This document shows, piece by piece, positions 9,025 to 17,221 of a stretch of 64,000 nt of DNA. A program made the position numbers and the translations under genes. Within the stretch, counting starts at the first letter, position 1; each line of letters begins with the position of its first letter. Source of the DNA: an uncultured Paracoccaceae bacterium (GTDB lineage Bacteria > Pseudomonadota > Alphaproteobacteria > Rhodobacterales > Rhodobacteraceae); assembly GCA_947489705.1 (NCBI GenBank), contig CANLEQ010000012.1, positions 45,006 through 109,005 on the forward strand, written 5' to 3'. The notes below the pieces were generated by a model. That model had not been told where the DNA came from and ran no database searches. It worked only from the letters and a program-made list of their open reading frames with translations.

Positions 9025-10899
9025 TCAGCCGGCCTTGCGCATCCCCAGAACGCGCGCCCGCTTGCGCGGATCGCTGTCGAAGAGACCGGCGAGCTGCTCG
9101 GTCATGGCGCCGGCCAGCTGCTCGGCATCGGTGATCGTCACGGCGCGGTTGTAATAGCGGGTGACGTCGTGGCCGATGCCGATCGCGATGAGTTCCACCT
9201 GCCGGCGCCGCTCGACCATGGCGATCACGTCCCGCAGGTGCTTCTCGAGATAGTTCGCGGGGTTCACCGACAGGGTGCTGTCGTCGACCGGCGCCCCGTC
9301 GGAGATCACCATCAGGATCTTGCGCGCCTCGGGCCGCCCGGACAGACGCCGGTGCGCCCATTCCAGCGCCTCGCCGTCGATATTCTCCTTCAACAGGCCT
9401 TCCTTCATCATCAGGCCCAGATTGGGGCGCGCGCGCCGCCAGGGCGCATCGGCGCTCTTGTAGATGATGTGCCGCAGGTCGTTGAGCCGTCCGGGATGTT
9501 TCGGCCGCCCCGCATTGAGCCATGCCTCGCGGGCCTGGCCGCCCTTCCAGGCACGGGTGGTGAAGCCCAGCACCTCGGTCTTGACGTCGCAGCGTTCCAG
9601 CGTCTGGCTGAGGATGTCGGCGCAGATCGCGGCGATCGAGATCGGCCGCCCGCGCATCGAGCCCGAATTGTCGAGCAGCAGCGTCACGACCGTATCGCGA
9701 AACTCGGTATCCTTCTCGACCTTGAACGACAGCGGCGTCGTCGGGCTGACCACGACACGGGCGAGCCGCCCGGCATCGAGGATGCCTTCCTCGAGGTCGA
9801 ATTCCCACGACCGGTTCTGCTTGGCCTGAAGCCGGCGTTGCAACTTGTTGGCGAGCCGCCCGACCGCGCCCTTGATCGGGTCGAGCTGCTGGTCGAGATA
9901 GGCGCGCAGCCGTTCCAGCTCGGCGGGCTCGGCAAGGTCCTCGGCGCGGATCTCCTCGTCGTGGCGCTGCTCGTAGATCGCGTAGCCCGGATCGGCGTCT
10001 GAAACCGGGGCGGGGGGCGGCGGCTCGGCGGGCGCGTCGCCCTCGGGCATCTCGGTCTCCTCGCCGGCCTCGGTGTCCGCACTGTCGTCAGAGGCGATCT
10101 CGGCCTGCGCCGCGTCCTGCGTCTGGTCCTGCGATTGCGCGGCTTCGGCGTCGTCCTCTTCGGCGCTCTCATCGTCGCCGGAGCTTTCCTGGTCGTGACC
10201 GTCTTCGGGATCGTCCTCGGCATCGGTGTCGTCGTCGGGATCCTCGGCATCGGGATCGTCGCCGAGCTGGTCGCCATAGCCCAGGTCCTCGATTATCTTG
10301 CGCGCCATCCGGGCGAATCCGGCCTGGTCGGCGAGATTGCCCTCCAATCCCTCGAGCGTCTGGCCGGCCTGGTCCTCGAAGAACCCGCGCCAGAGCGCCG
10401 CCGCCTTCTCGGCCCCTTCGGGCAGGGCGCGCCCGGTGGCCATCTGCCGGATCAGGTACCCCGCCGCGACCGACAGGGGAACGTCGCTGCGGTCATGGAC
10501 CTGGTCGTAGCCCTTGCGCGCGGCATCCACGCCGATCCGCGCGTCGATGTTCCCCGCTGTACCGGGCATGCTGCGCGTGCCCACGGCTTCGCAGCGGGCA
10601 TGCTCCATCGCCTCGTAGAGATCGCGTGCCATCTGGCCCTGCGGGGCATAGCGGTTGAACGTGCCCGCATCGTGGTGCCGGCGGCGCAGCGCATAGCCGT
10701 CGGCCGTTCCGCGCGCCAGCAGAACCTCGGCGCGGGTCATGCGGCGGCTGATCTGCGGCAGGCGCAGCCCGTCATTGTTCATGCCGGGCGGATCGACGGA
10801 ATAGCTCACCCCCATCTCGGGGTCGTCGGCGATCACGCGGGTCGCCTCGGCCAGCGCCTTCTTGAAGGGATCGGCGGGGTTGTCGTTCTGCTTGCTCAT
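9025..10899 (-). CDS. cobT: Aerobic cobaltochelatase subunit CobT
   Basis: CobT is a subunit of the CobNST chelatase that inserts cobalt into hydrogenobyrinic acid a,c-diamide in aerobic cobalamin synthesis. The 624-residue protein shows the family layout: an N-terminal region starting [16 protein letters not shown], a very acidic middle stretch made mostly of Asp and Glu, and a C-terminal von Willebrand A domain with the MIDAS motif [13 protein letters not shown]. The ATG at 10899 is followed by the family's usual N-terminus; an in-frame start at 10932 only adds unrelated residues. CobS, usually the adjacent upstream gene, is not present beside it. Confidence 0.93.
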   Translation of the reverse strand: MSKQNDNPADPFKKALAEATRVIADDPEMGVSYSVDPPGMNNDGLRLPQISRRMTRAEVLLARGTADGYALRRRHHDAGTFNRYAPQGQMARDLYEAMEHARCEAVGTRSMPGTAGNIDARIGVDAARKGYDQVHDRSDVPLSVAAGYLIRQMATGRALPEGAEKAAALWRGFFEDQAGQTLEGLEGNLADQAGFARMARKIIEDLGYGDQLGDDPDAEDPDDDTDAEDDPEDGHDQESSGDDESAEEDDAEAAQSQDQTQDAAQAEIASDDSADTEAGEETEMPEGDAPAEPPPPAPVSDADPGYAIYEQRHDEEIRAEDLAEPAELERLRAYLDQQLDPIKGAVGRLANKLQRRLQAKQNRSWEFDLEEGILDAGRLARVVVSPTTPLSFKVEKDTEFRDTVVTLLLDNSGSMRGRPISIAAICADILSQTLERCDVKTEVLGFTTRAWKGGQAREAWLNAGRPKHPGRLNDLRHIIYKSADAPWRRARPNLGLMMKEGLLKENIDGEALEWAHRRLSGRPEARKILMVISDGAPVDDSTLSVNPANYLEKHLRDVIAMVERRRQVELIAIGIGHDVTRYYNRAVTITDAEQLAGAMTEQLAGLFDSDPRKRARVLGMRKAG

Positions 10900-11161
10900 G
10901 ACCCGTAATCTAGAGGCTGCGGCGGCAGACACAATGGCGCGCTACCAACGGCGACCCTGCTTGTCGAGGGGGCGCTCGCGGATCGCCCGGGCGCGCCGCG
11001 TGCCGCCGCCGGGTGGGCGGGGATACGCCGATGCGCGACGATATTTTCAACCTGTGGGATCCGCGACGCCCTTATCCAAGTTGTTAGCACGTGTGGATCT
11101 CGGGCGGTCACGTCAGTGGTGAGTGCCTGCGTAGATCACGAATTTCGACGAGGAGAAATTC

Positions 11162-11914
11162 ATGTCCGCTATGTTCAAGAAAACCGGTAGTGCCGCCCTG
11201 ATCGGGCTGTTGGCGATGGCCCCGATGGGCGCCTTCGCACAGAGCAACAGCGACGCCACGACCGAAGAAGACGGCACCGCGACGACGACCGTGCCCGCCG
11301 ACGACGGCACGATGGCCACCGACGGCAGCGCGACCGAAGGCACGATGAACGGCGACGGCGAAATGGCGACCGATAGCGCCGAGATGGAGACCGAAGAAGA
11401 GCCGGCGCAGCCCGTCGAGGGCCAGATCGTGATGCAGGACGAGAACACCATCCTTGCGGAAGACCTGCTCGGCAGTCAGGTCTATTCCCAGGAAGGCGAG
11501 AGCATCGGCGAGATCAACGACATGATCGTGGATCTGGACGGCTCGATCCAGGGCATCGTGATCGGCGTCGGCGGCTTCCTCGGCATCGGCGAGAAGTCGG
11601 TCGCAGTCGAGATGAGCTCGCTGTCGACCCAGACCGACGAGAACGGCGACGTGCAGCTCGTGACCAGCGCGACGGCCGAGGATCTCGAGGCGGCGGAAGC
11701 CTTCGTTTCGGCCTCCGAGCAGGAAGCGATGAACGAGAACCAGGAAGCGGCCGAAGGCCAGGGTCAGACGATGTCCGGCGATAGCGGCACCGGCAGCGGA
11801 ATGGCGACGAGCGGCGACACCGGAATGGCCACCACGGGCGAGACCGGCATGACCACCACCGGCTCCCAAGGCGACGCGGCCGAGGTCGAGGGCGAGACGA
11901 CCGAATCGCAGTGA
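11162..11914 (+). CDS. Exported PRC-barrel domain protein
   Basis: A 250-residue secreted protein. Residues 1-25 form a signal peptide ending GAFA|QS. A Thr/Ala/Asp-rich stretch follows, then a PRC-barrel domain at about residues 95-185 (LLGSQVYSQEGESIGEIND, DLDGSIQGIVIGVGGFLGIG, KSVAVEMSSL). The tail is low-complexity and holds three 8-residue repeats. PRC-barrels occur in the photosynthetic reaction centre H subunit, RimM and many stress-related envelope proteins; nothing here says which role applies. A GAGGAG box precedes the ATG and a strong terminator follows, so it is its own transcript. Confidence 0.85.
   Translation: MSAMFKKTGSAALIGLLAMAPMGAFAQSNSDATTEEDGTATTTVPADDGTMATDGSATEGTMNGDGEMATDSAEMETEEEPAQPVEGQIVMQDENTILAEDLLGSQVYSQEGESIGEINDMIVDLDGSIQGIVIGVGGFLGIGEKSVAVEMSSLSTQTDENGDVQLVTSATAEDLEAAEAFVSASEQEAMNENQEAAEGQGQTMSGDSGTGSGMATSGDTGMATTGETGMTTTGSQGDAAEVEGETTESQ
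11798..11869 (+). repeat. Three 24-bp in-frame tandem repeats in the PRC-barrel gene
   Basis: Units at 11798-11821, 11822-11845 and 11846-11869 encode GMATSGDT, GMATTGET and GMTTTGSQ. The units are diverged, so the repeat is old rather than a recent slippage. It lies in the low-complexity tail of the exported protein. Confidence 0.85.
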
Positions 11915-11971
11915 TCACGCCTGTGATCGGGGTGACCTGATCCTCTGAAATCGCGGCCCGCGGGTCGCATC

Positions 11972-12016
11972 ATCCGCGCGGTGCGGGGGGCGAGCCTCCC
12001 ACCGCGCGGATTTTTC
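11972..12016 (+). terminator. Rho-independent terminator of the PRC-barrel gene
   Basis: A perfect 12-bp stem (ATCCGCGCGGTG at 11972-11983 with CACCGCGCGGAT at 12000-12011) with a 16-nt loop is followed by TTTTC. A small inverted repeat, GATCAC-GCCT-GTGATC at 11913-11928, overlaps the stop codon just upstream. Confidence 0.92.
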
Positions 12017-12087
12017 GTTGCCGGGGCCGCGACCGGCGCAGTCGCGCTCAAGCTCGGCGGCTACGATGCCGCAGCGCGCCTTCGCGC

Positions 12088-13137
12088 TCAGGACCAGTAT
12101 CCAACCGCGTGGACGCGTTCCTTCGGAAGGTCCAAGGACTCGAGGCATCCCGTTCGAATGACGCGCGCGGCATTCTTCGACGCGGCGAACCACACGAAAT
12201 CCACTCCGTCCTGCGCGCGGGTCGCGTCCCGCACCGCGGAGATCAGGCTCTCTTCGGTGGCACCATTCGATCGCAGGAGCCAGGTTATCGCGGGCCCGCC
12301 CGACGCCTGCTGAACGTCGTCCGCCCCACCGACGAGCAAGAAGGCGTGTCCGGTCGCCCCCGCGGGCAGGCCTTCGAGCCCGCGCAGGATGGCCGGCACG
12401 GCGGTCTCGTCGCCGCCGGCCACGATCCTCCCCGCGCCTTGCCCGACCGTGGGGCCCCCCTTCGCCCCCGGTCCCATCAGCCCGATCGTCTGCCCGAGGG
12501 GCGGCGTCGCGGCCCAGTCGCCGGTGGGCCCGCCGGGATGGCGGAAGATGTCGAACACGATCTCGCCCGTCGCCGCGTCGCTGGCACGCACCGTGAAGAC
12601 GCAATTGGTGAGCCGGTCGCAGCCCTTCGGCCATGCGACCGTTCCGTTCGCCGCGAGCCGCGGCCAGACCGGGCTCCGGTTTCCCTCGACCGGGCGCAGC
12701 AATCTGAAGTGCCAATGCTCTTCGCTCGAAAACCGTGCGAAGCCCTCCGGTGGCAAGCGCACCCGCATGCGCCACCAGGATCGCCCGAACGGCCGGCACG
12801 AAGTCACCTCGCCGAGGGACAGCGTCGGGGGAAGCGTCCCGGCGCGCCCGGCGCCCGACCATTCGAGCGGGGCGAGCCCGGCATCGAAGACCTCCATATG
12901 GGTCGAGATGCCGGTGCGGATATCGGGCAGCAGGGTGGCGTCGTCGCAGGCGATCTCGATCCGGCAGACGGCGCCCGCGGCGGCGATCCGCACTTCCGCG
13001 AAACCCGCATCGGCGATCAGCAGACCCGGCTCCGGCTCGCGCGGGGTGATCTGGTGCTCGCTATAGGCGGCGCGCCAGAAATCGATCAGCCGGTTGCCCT
13101 CGGAATGGCGGAATTCGGCGACAGAGACGTGTTTCAC
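12088..13137 (-). CDS. Siderophore-interacting protein (FAD-binding reductase)
   Basis: A 349-residue cytosolic protein of the ViuB/SIP group, which reduce ferric siderophores to release iron. The C-terminal ~250 residues show family stretches: TNCVFTVRASD in the flavin-binding part, FDIFRHPGGPTGDWA, GQTIGLMGPG, and the NAD(P)-side AGGDETAVPAILRGLE, ending near VGYWS. The first ~90 residues are an extra module that resembles the DUF2218 domain fused to some SIPs; this is by impression only. The start is GTG, sharing GTGA with the stop of the upstream ATPase gene, so translation is probably coupled. Last gene of the uptake operon. Confidence 0.87.
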   Translation of the reverse strand: MKHVSVAEFRHSEGNRLIDFWRAAYSEHQITPREPEPGLLIADAGFAEVRIAAAGAVCRIEIACDDATLLPDIRTGISTHMEVFDAGLAPLEWSGAGRAGTLPPTLSLGEVTSCRPFGRSWWRMRVRLPPEGFARFSSEEHWHFRLLRPVEGNRSPVWPRLAANGTVAWPKGCDRLTNCVFTVRASDAATGEIVFDIFRHPGGPTGDWAATPPLGQTIGLMGPGAKGGPTVGQGAGRIVAGGDETAVPAILRGLEGLPAGATGHAFLLVGGADDVQQASGGPAITWLLRSNGATEESLISAVRDATRAQDGVDFVWFAASKNAARVIRTGCLESLDLPKERVHAVGYWS

Positions 13138-13970
13138 GACGCGTTCTCCATGGGGTGAATGGCCGCGCGCGCCGGATCGGCCCCGTGTCGGCCGACCGGC
13201 ACCATCATCGGCTTGGCGGTCACGGGATCGGCGACGATGCGCGCGTCGAGCCCGAAGACCTCGACCAGCATCCGTTCGACCAGCACGGTTCTGGGCAGGC
13301 CGGCGGCATGGATGCGGCCATGCGCCATCGCCACCAGAAGATCGGCGTAGCGCGCGGCGAGGTTGAGGTCGTGCAGGACCATGACGATCGTGGTGCCGCG
13401 CTCGCGGTTGAGATCGGTCAGCAGGTCCAGCACCTCGATCTGGTGGTTGATGTCGAGGAATGTCGTGGGCTCGTCGAGCAGCAGGATGTCGGTCTGCTGC
13501 GCCAGCGCCATGGCGATCCAGACGCGCTGACGCTGGCCGCCGGAGAGGTCCTCGACCAGCCGTTCGGCGAGCGGCCCGGTCCCGGTCAGGCGCAGCGCCT
13601 CGGCCACCGCCGCGTCGTCCTCGCGGCGCCAGCGCCCGAACATGCCCTGATGCGGATGGCGCCCGCGGGAGACGAGGTCGAACACGGTGATGCCCTCGGG
13701 TGCGACCGGCGATTGCGGCAGCAGGCCGATCCGCCGGGCGAGCTTGCGCGGCGCCATCGCGTGAATCTCGACGCCATCGAGCAGGACCCGCCCCGAGCGC
13801 GGTTTCAGGAGCCGCGACATGGCGCGCAGCAGCGTGGACTTGCCGCAGGCATTGGCGCCGACGATGGCGGTGATGCGCCCGCGCGGCAGCGACAGGTCCA
13901 GCCCGTCGAGGACCGGAAAATCGCCGTATCCCACCGACAGGCGGTCGAGTTTCAGGGCAATATCCGTCAA
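13134..13970 (-). CDS. Fe3+-siderophore ABC transporter, ATP-binding protein
   Basis: A 278-residue ATPase of the FecE/FepC/FhuC group. It has Walker A GANACGKST, the signature LSGGQRQRVWIAMAL and Walker B DILLLDEPTTFLDINHQ, plus the H-loop VLHDLNLAARYAD. The DINHQ stretch after Walker B is typical of iron-siderophore ATPases. The start is TTG at 13970, six bases after GGAGGT, and it overlaps the stop of the preceding permease by four bases (TTGA). It energises the two FecCD-type permeases encoded just upstream. Confidence 0.95.
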   Translation of the reverse strand: MTDIALKLDRLSVGYGDFPVLDGLDLSLPRGRITAIVGANACGKSTLLRAMSRLLKPRSGRVLLDGVEIHAMAPRKLARRIGLLPQSPVAPEGITVFDLVSRGRHPHQGMFGRWRREDDAAVAEALRLTGTGPLAERLVEDLSGGQRQRVWIAMALAQQTDILLLDEPTTFLDINHQIEVLDLLTDLNRERGTTIVMVLHDLNLAARYADLLVAMAHGRIHAAGLPRTVLVERMLVEVFGLDARIVADPVTAKPMMVPVGRHGADPARAAIHPMENAS

Positions 13971-14995
13971 AGCGAACCTCCGGACCGGTTGTCGCGCGCG
14001 ATCAGCAGCACGAGAAAGGGCGCGCCGAGCACGCCGGTGACGATGCCCACCGGATAGCGTGCCGGCAGCAGCACCTGACCCGCGAAATCGGCCGTCACCA
14101 CCAGCACGGCGCCGGTCAGCGCGGCCGGCATCAGGAGCGATCCGTTCCGCCTGAGCAGCCGTGCCGCGACCGGCCCCGACAGGAACGCCACGAAGGCGAC
14201 CGGCCCCGCCGCCGCCGTCGCGAACGCGACGAGCCCCACGGCCGCCACGACGACCCCGATCCGCACGAGGCCGATCGGCACGCCGAGGCCCGCGGCCATG
14301 TCGTCGCCCATCGCAAGCGTCTCGAGGTCGCGCCGCAGCGCCAGGAGGACGCTGCCGAAGATCCCGAGCGCCAGGAGCAGGGGCAGGGCCTGACCGAGTT
14401 CGGCCCCGTTGACCGAGCCCGTCATCCAGCGGAGCGCCTGTTGCAGCGACCAGCTCGGCGCCTGGGTGAGCAGATAGGCGGTGAAGCTCTGGAGCATCGC
14501 CGAGATGCCGATCCCGACGAGGATCAGTCGCGCGCCCGCCGCACCGCCCTTCCACGCAAGCAAATAGATCAGCAAGGCGACGCCCAGCCCCGCGGCCACG
14601 GCCACCACCGAGACGATCGTCCCCGAAAGGTGCAGCATGACGATGCAGAACACCGCCGCGGCGCTCGCACCGGAACTGATGCCGATGATGTCGGGGCTTG
14701 CCAGAGGATTGCGCAGCAGTGTCTGGAACGTCACGCCGCCCATGCCGAAACACGCCCCCGCCAGGGCCGAGATCACCGCGCGCGGCAGCCGCAGCACCCG
14801 GATGGTGAAGGCGTCGCCGCCCGTATCGACGCCCAGCAGCGTCGCCATGACAGTGAGAGGCGGTGTCACCGATTGGCCCACCGCGAGCGTCAGCGCGATC
14901 CCCGCCATCAGGGCGGCGGCCAGTGCGGCGAGACCCATGCGCCGTTTGCGACGCCGTCCCTGCCGGAGGGACGCGATATCGGCGACGAGGCTCAC
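13967..14995 (-). CDS. FecCD-family siderophore ABC permease, second subunit
   Basis: A 342-residue inner membrane protein with about nine or ten hydrophobic segments. Family marks are RLPRAVISALAGACFGMGGV near residue 70, FQTLLRNPLASPDIIGISSG and GPVAFVAFLSGPVAARLL. It begins with GTG at 14995, which overlaps the stop of the first permease (GTGA). It should pair with that permease to form the channel of the importer. Confidence 0.94.
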   Translation of the reverse strand: MSLVADIASLRQGRRRKRRMGLAALAAALMAGIALTLAVGQSVTPPLTVMATLLGVDTGGDAFTIRVLRLPRAVISALAGACFGMGGVTFQTLLRNPLASPDIIGISSGASAAAVFCIVMLHLSGTIVSVVAVAAGLGVALLIYLLAWKGGAAGARLILVGIGISAMLQSFTAYLLTQAPSWSLQQALRWMTGSVNGAELGQALPLLLALGIFGSVLLALRRDLETLAMGDDMAAGLGVPIGLVRIGVVVAAVGLVAFATAAAGPVAFVAFLSGPVAARLLRRNGSLLMPAALTGAVLVVTADFAGQVLLPARYPVGIVTGVLGAPFLVLLIARDNRSGGSL

Positions 14996-16023
14996 AGCGC
15001 CGACACCCGCCGGGCGCGCACGATCCAGATGAAGACCGGCGCGCCCAGAAAAGCCGTCACGATGCCCACGTCGAGTTCGGCCGGTCGCGCGAGGAGGCGC
15101 CCCGCCACGTCCGCCAGCACCAGAAGCACGGCGCCCGAGACCGCCGAGGCGGGCAGGATCCAGCGGTAATCCACCCCCAGAAGCAGCCGGCAGAGATGCG
15201 GCACGACGAGGCCCACGAAGGCGATCGGCCCGCAGGCGGCAGTGGCCGCGCCGCAGAGCGTGACCGCCCCCGCCGCGGCGAGGATCCGCACGCGCCAGAG
15301 GCTCTCGCCCAGGGCGGAGGCCGTCTCGTCCCCCAGCGCGAGCATGTTGAGCTTGCGCGCGGTGGCGAGCGACAGGAGGGCCCCCGTGCCCAGGAACGGC
15401 AGGACCGGCACGATCCGGTCCCATGTGGCGCCGCCGACGCCGCCGACGAGCCACGATTGCACCAGTCCCGCTATGTCGCCGCGCGGCAGCACGATCGCGG
15501 TCGTGAGCGAGGCCAGCGCCGCGGTCAACGCCGCCCCCGCCAGTGCCAGCTTGAGCGGTGTGGCCCCCCCGCCGCCCACGCTCGCGATCGCGTAGACGGC
15601 GATCGCGGCCCCGGTGGCGCCCAGGATCGCGAGCCAGATATAGGCCTGCGCCGAGGCGAGGCCGAGGGTCGCGAGGCCCGTCACCACGGCGAGCGCCGCC
15701 CCCGCATTGACCCCGAGGATCCCGGGATCGGCCAGCGGGTTGCGCGTGACCCCCTGCATGACCGCCCCCGCGAGCCCCAGCGCCGCACCCGCGAGGGCGG
15801 CGAGTGCAGTGCGCGGCACCCGGCTCGCCACCGTCGCCTCTCCCATCGTCTCGACCTCTCCCGACAGGGCCGCGCCGAGATCGGCCCAGCCGGTCACGCG
15901 GGACCCCAAGCCGAGCGACAGCAGCATGGCGATCCCGAGCAGGCCCAGCAGAATCGCGGCGAAAGCCAGCCTGCGCGCACCGAGGACCCGGCGCGGCATG
16001 AGGGGGGCGGGGGCATGGACCAC
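14992..16023 (-). CDS. FecCD-family siderophore ABC permease, first subunit
   Basis: A 343-residue inner membrane permease of the FecCD family. It shows RVPRTALAALAGAALGLAGA, MQGVTRNPLADPGILGVNAG and GPIAFVGLVVPHLCRLLLG, all conserved in iron-siderophore and vitamin B12 permeases. A GTG at 16023 is the likely start, preceded by GGAG in the end of the binding-protein gene; an ATG at 15999 is a possible alternative. It starts only six bases after the stop of the binding-protein gene. Confidence 0.94.
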   Translation of the reverse strand: MVHAPAPLMPRRVLGARRLAFAAILLGLLGIAMLLSLGLGSRVTGWADLGAALSGEVETMGEATVASRVPRTALAALAGAALGLAGAVMQGVTRNPLADPGILGVNAGAALAVVTGLATLGLASAQAYIWLAILGATGAAIAVYAIASVGGGGATPLKLALAGAALTAALASLTTAIVLPRGDIAGLVQSWLVGGVGGATWDRIVPVLPFLGTGALLSLATARKLNMLALGDETASALGESLWRVRILAAAGAVTLCGAATAACGPIAFVGLVVPHLCRLLLGVDYRWILPASAVSGAVLLVLADVAGRLLARPAELDVGIVTAFLGAPVFIWIVRARRVSAL

Positions 16024-16029
16024 CGGTCG

Positions 16030-17016
16030 CTACTCCGACTTTGCGGCGGCGTCGGCCAGCATGCGCACGTAATCGTCGAGGACATAGGGGATCGACAGGG
16101 GCGAGGGATGCGCGGCCGTGCCCAGCGGATCGTTGGCCAGAAGCACCACGGCGCCCTGCGCGATGGCCGGCATCCGCTGTGTCAGCACGTGATCCTGCAA
16201 CCGGTCGAGCAGGGACGGATCGCCATAGGTCACCACGATGTCGACATCGTCGAGGCTGTCGATCCGCTCGGCGCTGACCTCGCCCGCGAAGCGCCCCGAG
16301 GCGGAAACCTCCTCCACGAATTCCGGCGAGGTCAGGCCCAGATCGTGCAGGAAGGCCACGCGGGTGTCGTTGTCGGTATAGAACGGAATCCGGCTCAGAT
16401 CGGTGGGGTCCATATGCGTGACGAAGATCGCGCTCTTGCCTTCGAGTGCGGGATGATCGGCGACACTCCGCGCGATCCGCTCCTCCAGATCCGCGATCAG
16501 CGCCTCGCCCTCGGCGGCCATGCCCATGCCGGCGCTGTTCATGCGAATCATCTCGCGCCATCCGGTGGTCCACGGCATGTCGGGATAGGCGATGGTCGGC
16601 GCGATCCGGCTCAGGATGCGGTAATCCTGATCGGAGATCCCGGAATGCGCGGCCAGGATCACGTCGGGCTCGGTCGCGGCGACCGCCTCGAAATCGATGC
16701 CGTCGCCCTCGTCGAAGAGCACGGGCGTCTCGGCCCCCAGCTCCTCCAGCCGCCGCGCCACCCAGGGAAGGACGCCGTCGCCGTCGTCGTCGCCGAAATT
16801 GGCGGCCGCCATGCCGACCGGCACGACGCCGAGTGCCAGCGGCACCTCGTGGTTCGACCAGTTCACGGTGGCGACCCGTTCGGGCGCTTCGGCGATCACG
16901 GTCGTGCCGTAGGCATGCGCGATCTCGATCGGATAGGCGGGATCCGCCGTCGCGGCTCCGGCCATGGCAAAGGCGACGATCGGGCCGGCGAGGTGCCCTG
17001 CGATCCATGCACGCAT
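16030..17016 (-). CDS. Siderophore-binding periplasmic protein of the ABC importer
   Basis: A 328-residue class III substrate-binding protein (FecB/FhuD type). It has a signal peptide ending at about GAATADP, then PYPIEIAHAYGTTVIAEAPERVATVNWSNHEVPLALG, the standard opening of the fold when read in two parts, and ATEPDVILAAHSGISDQDYRILSRIAPTIAY, the usual second half of the first lobe. The siderophore cannot be told from sequence. It is the first gene of the minus-strand operon and faces the TonB-dependent receptor across a 205-bp divergent region. AAGGAAA precedes the ATG. Confidence 0.93.
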   Translation of the reverse strand: MRAWIAGHLAGPIVAFAMAGAATADPAYPIEIAHAYGTTVIAEAPERVATVNWSNHEVPLALGVVPVGMAAANFGDDDGDGVLPWVARRLEELGAETPVLFDEGDGIDFEAVAATEPDVILAAHSGISDQDYRILSRIAPTIAYPDMPWTTGWREMIRMNSAGMGMAAEGEALIADLEERIARSVADHPALEGKSAIFVTHMDPTDLSRIPFYTDNDTRVAFLHDLGLTSPEFVEEVSASGRFAGEVSAERIDSLDDVDIVVTYGDPSLLDRLQDHVLTQRMPAIAQGAVVLLANDPLGTAAHPSPLSIPYVLDDYVRMLADAAAKSE

Positions 17017-17080
17017 CGTGTCTTTCCTTGCTGGAATGCCCGGCCCGAGAGCGGTGGTGGACCGCCTCGGTTACTAAGTT

Positions 17081-17093
17081 GACTCTTTCAGTC
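17081..17093. promoter_or_regulatory. Inverted repeat in the divergent siderophore promoter region
   Basis: GACT-N5-AGTC forms a short inverted repeat 65 bases upstream of the binding-protein ATG and 129 bases before the receptor GTG. Its place between two iron-uptake transcripts makes an iron-responsive operator possible, for example of the Iron-Rhodo-box kind proposed for Rhodobacterales. I cannot confirm a consensus match, and no Irr-type box was seen. Confidence 0.35.
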
Positions 17094-17221
17094 GGGCAAG
17101 ACCAAATGCCGCATGATTCATCGGGAAACGCCCGATTGGGTCGAAATAACCGAAGTCCCGCTCCACGGCGATCCGCTCCCCGGGCCGCCGCCGGAGCGGT
17201 CGTCACAGGAGACAGACCGCC

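Noticed and set aside
7096..10002. A 968-codon plus-strand frame opposite the aminopeptidase and cobT genes
   Set aside because: It has no family motif, runs antisense through two well-supported genes and their gap, and is the usual high-GC codon mirror.
10900..11161. Small genes in the gap between cobT and the PRC-barrel gene
   Set aside because: Short frames on both strands lack family motifs and ribosome binding sites; the gap more likely holds the two divergent promoters.
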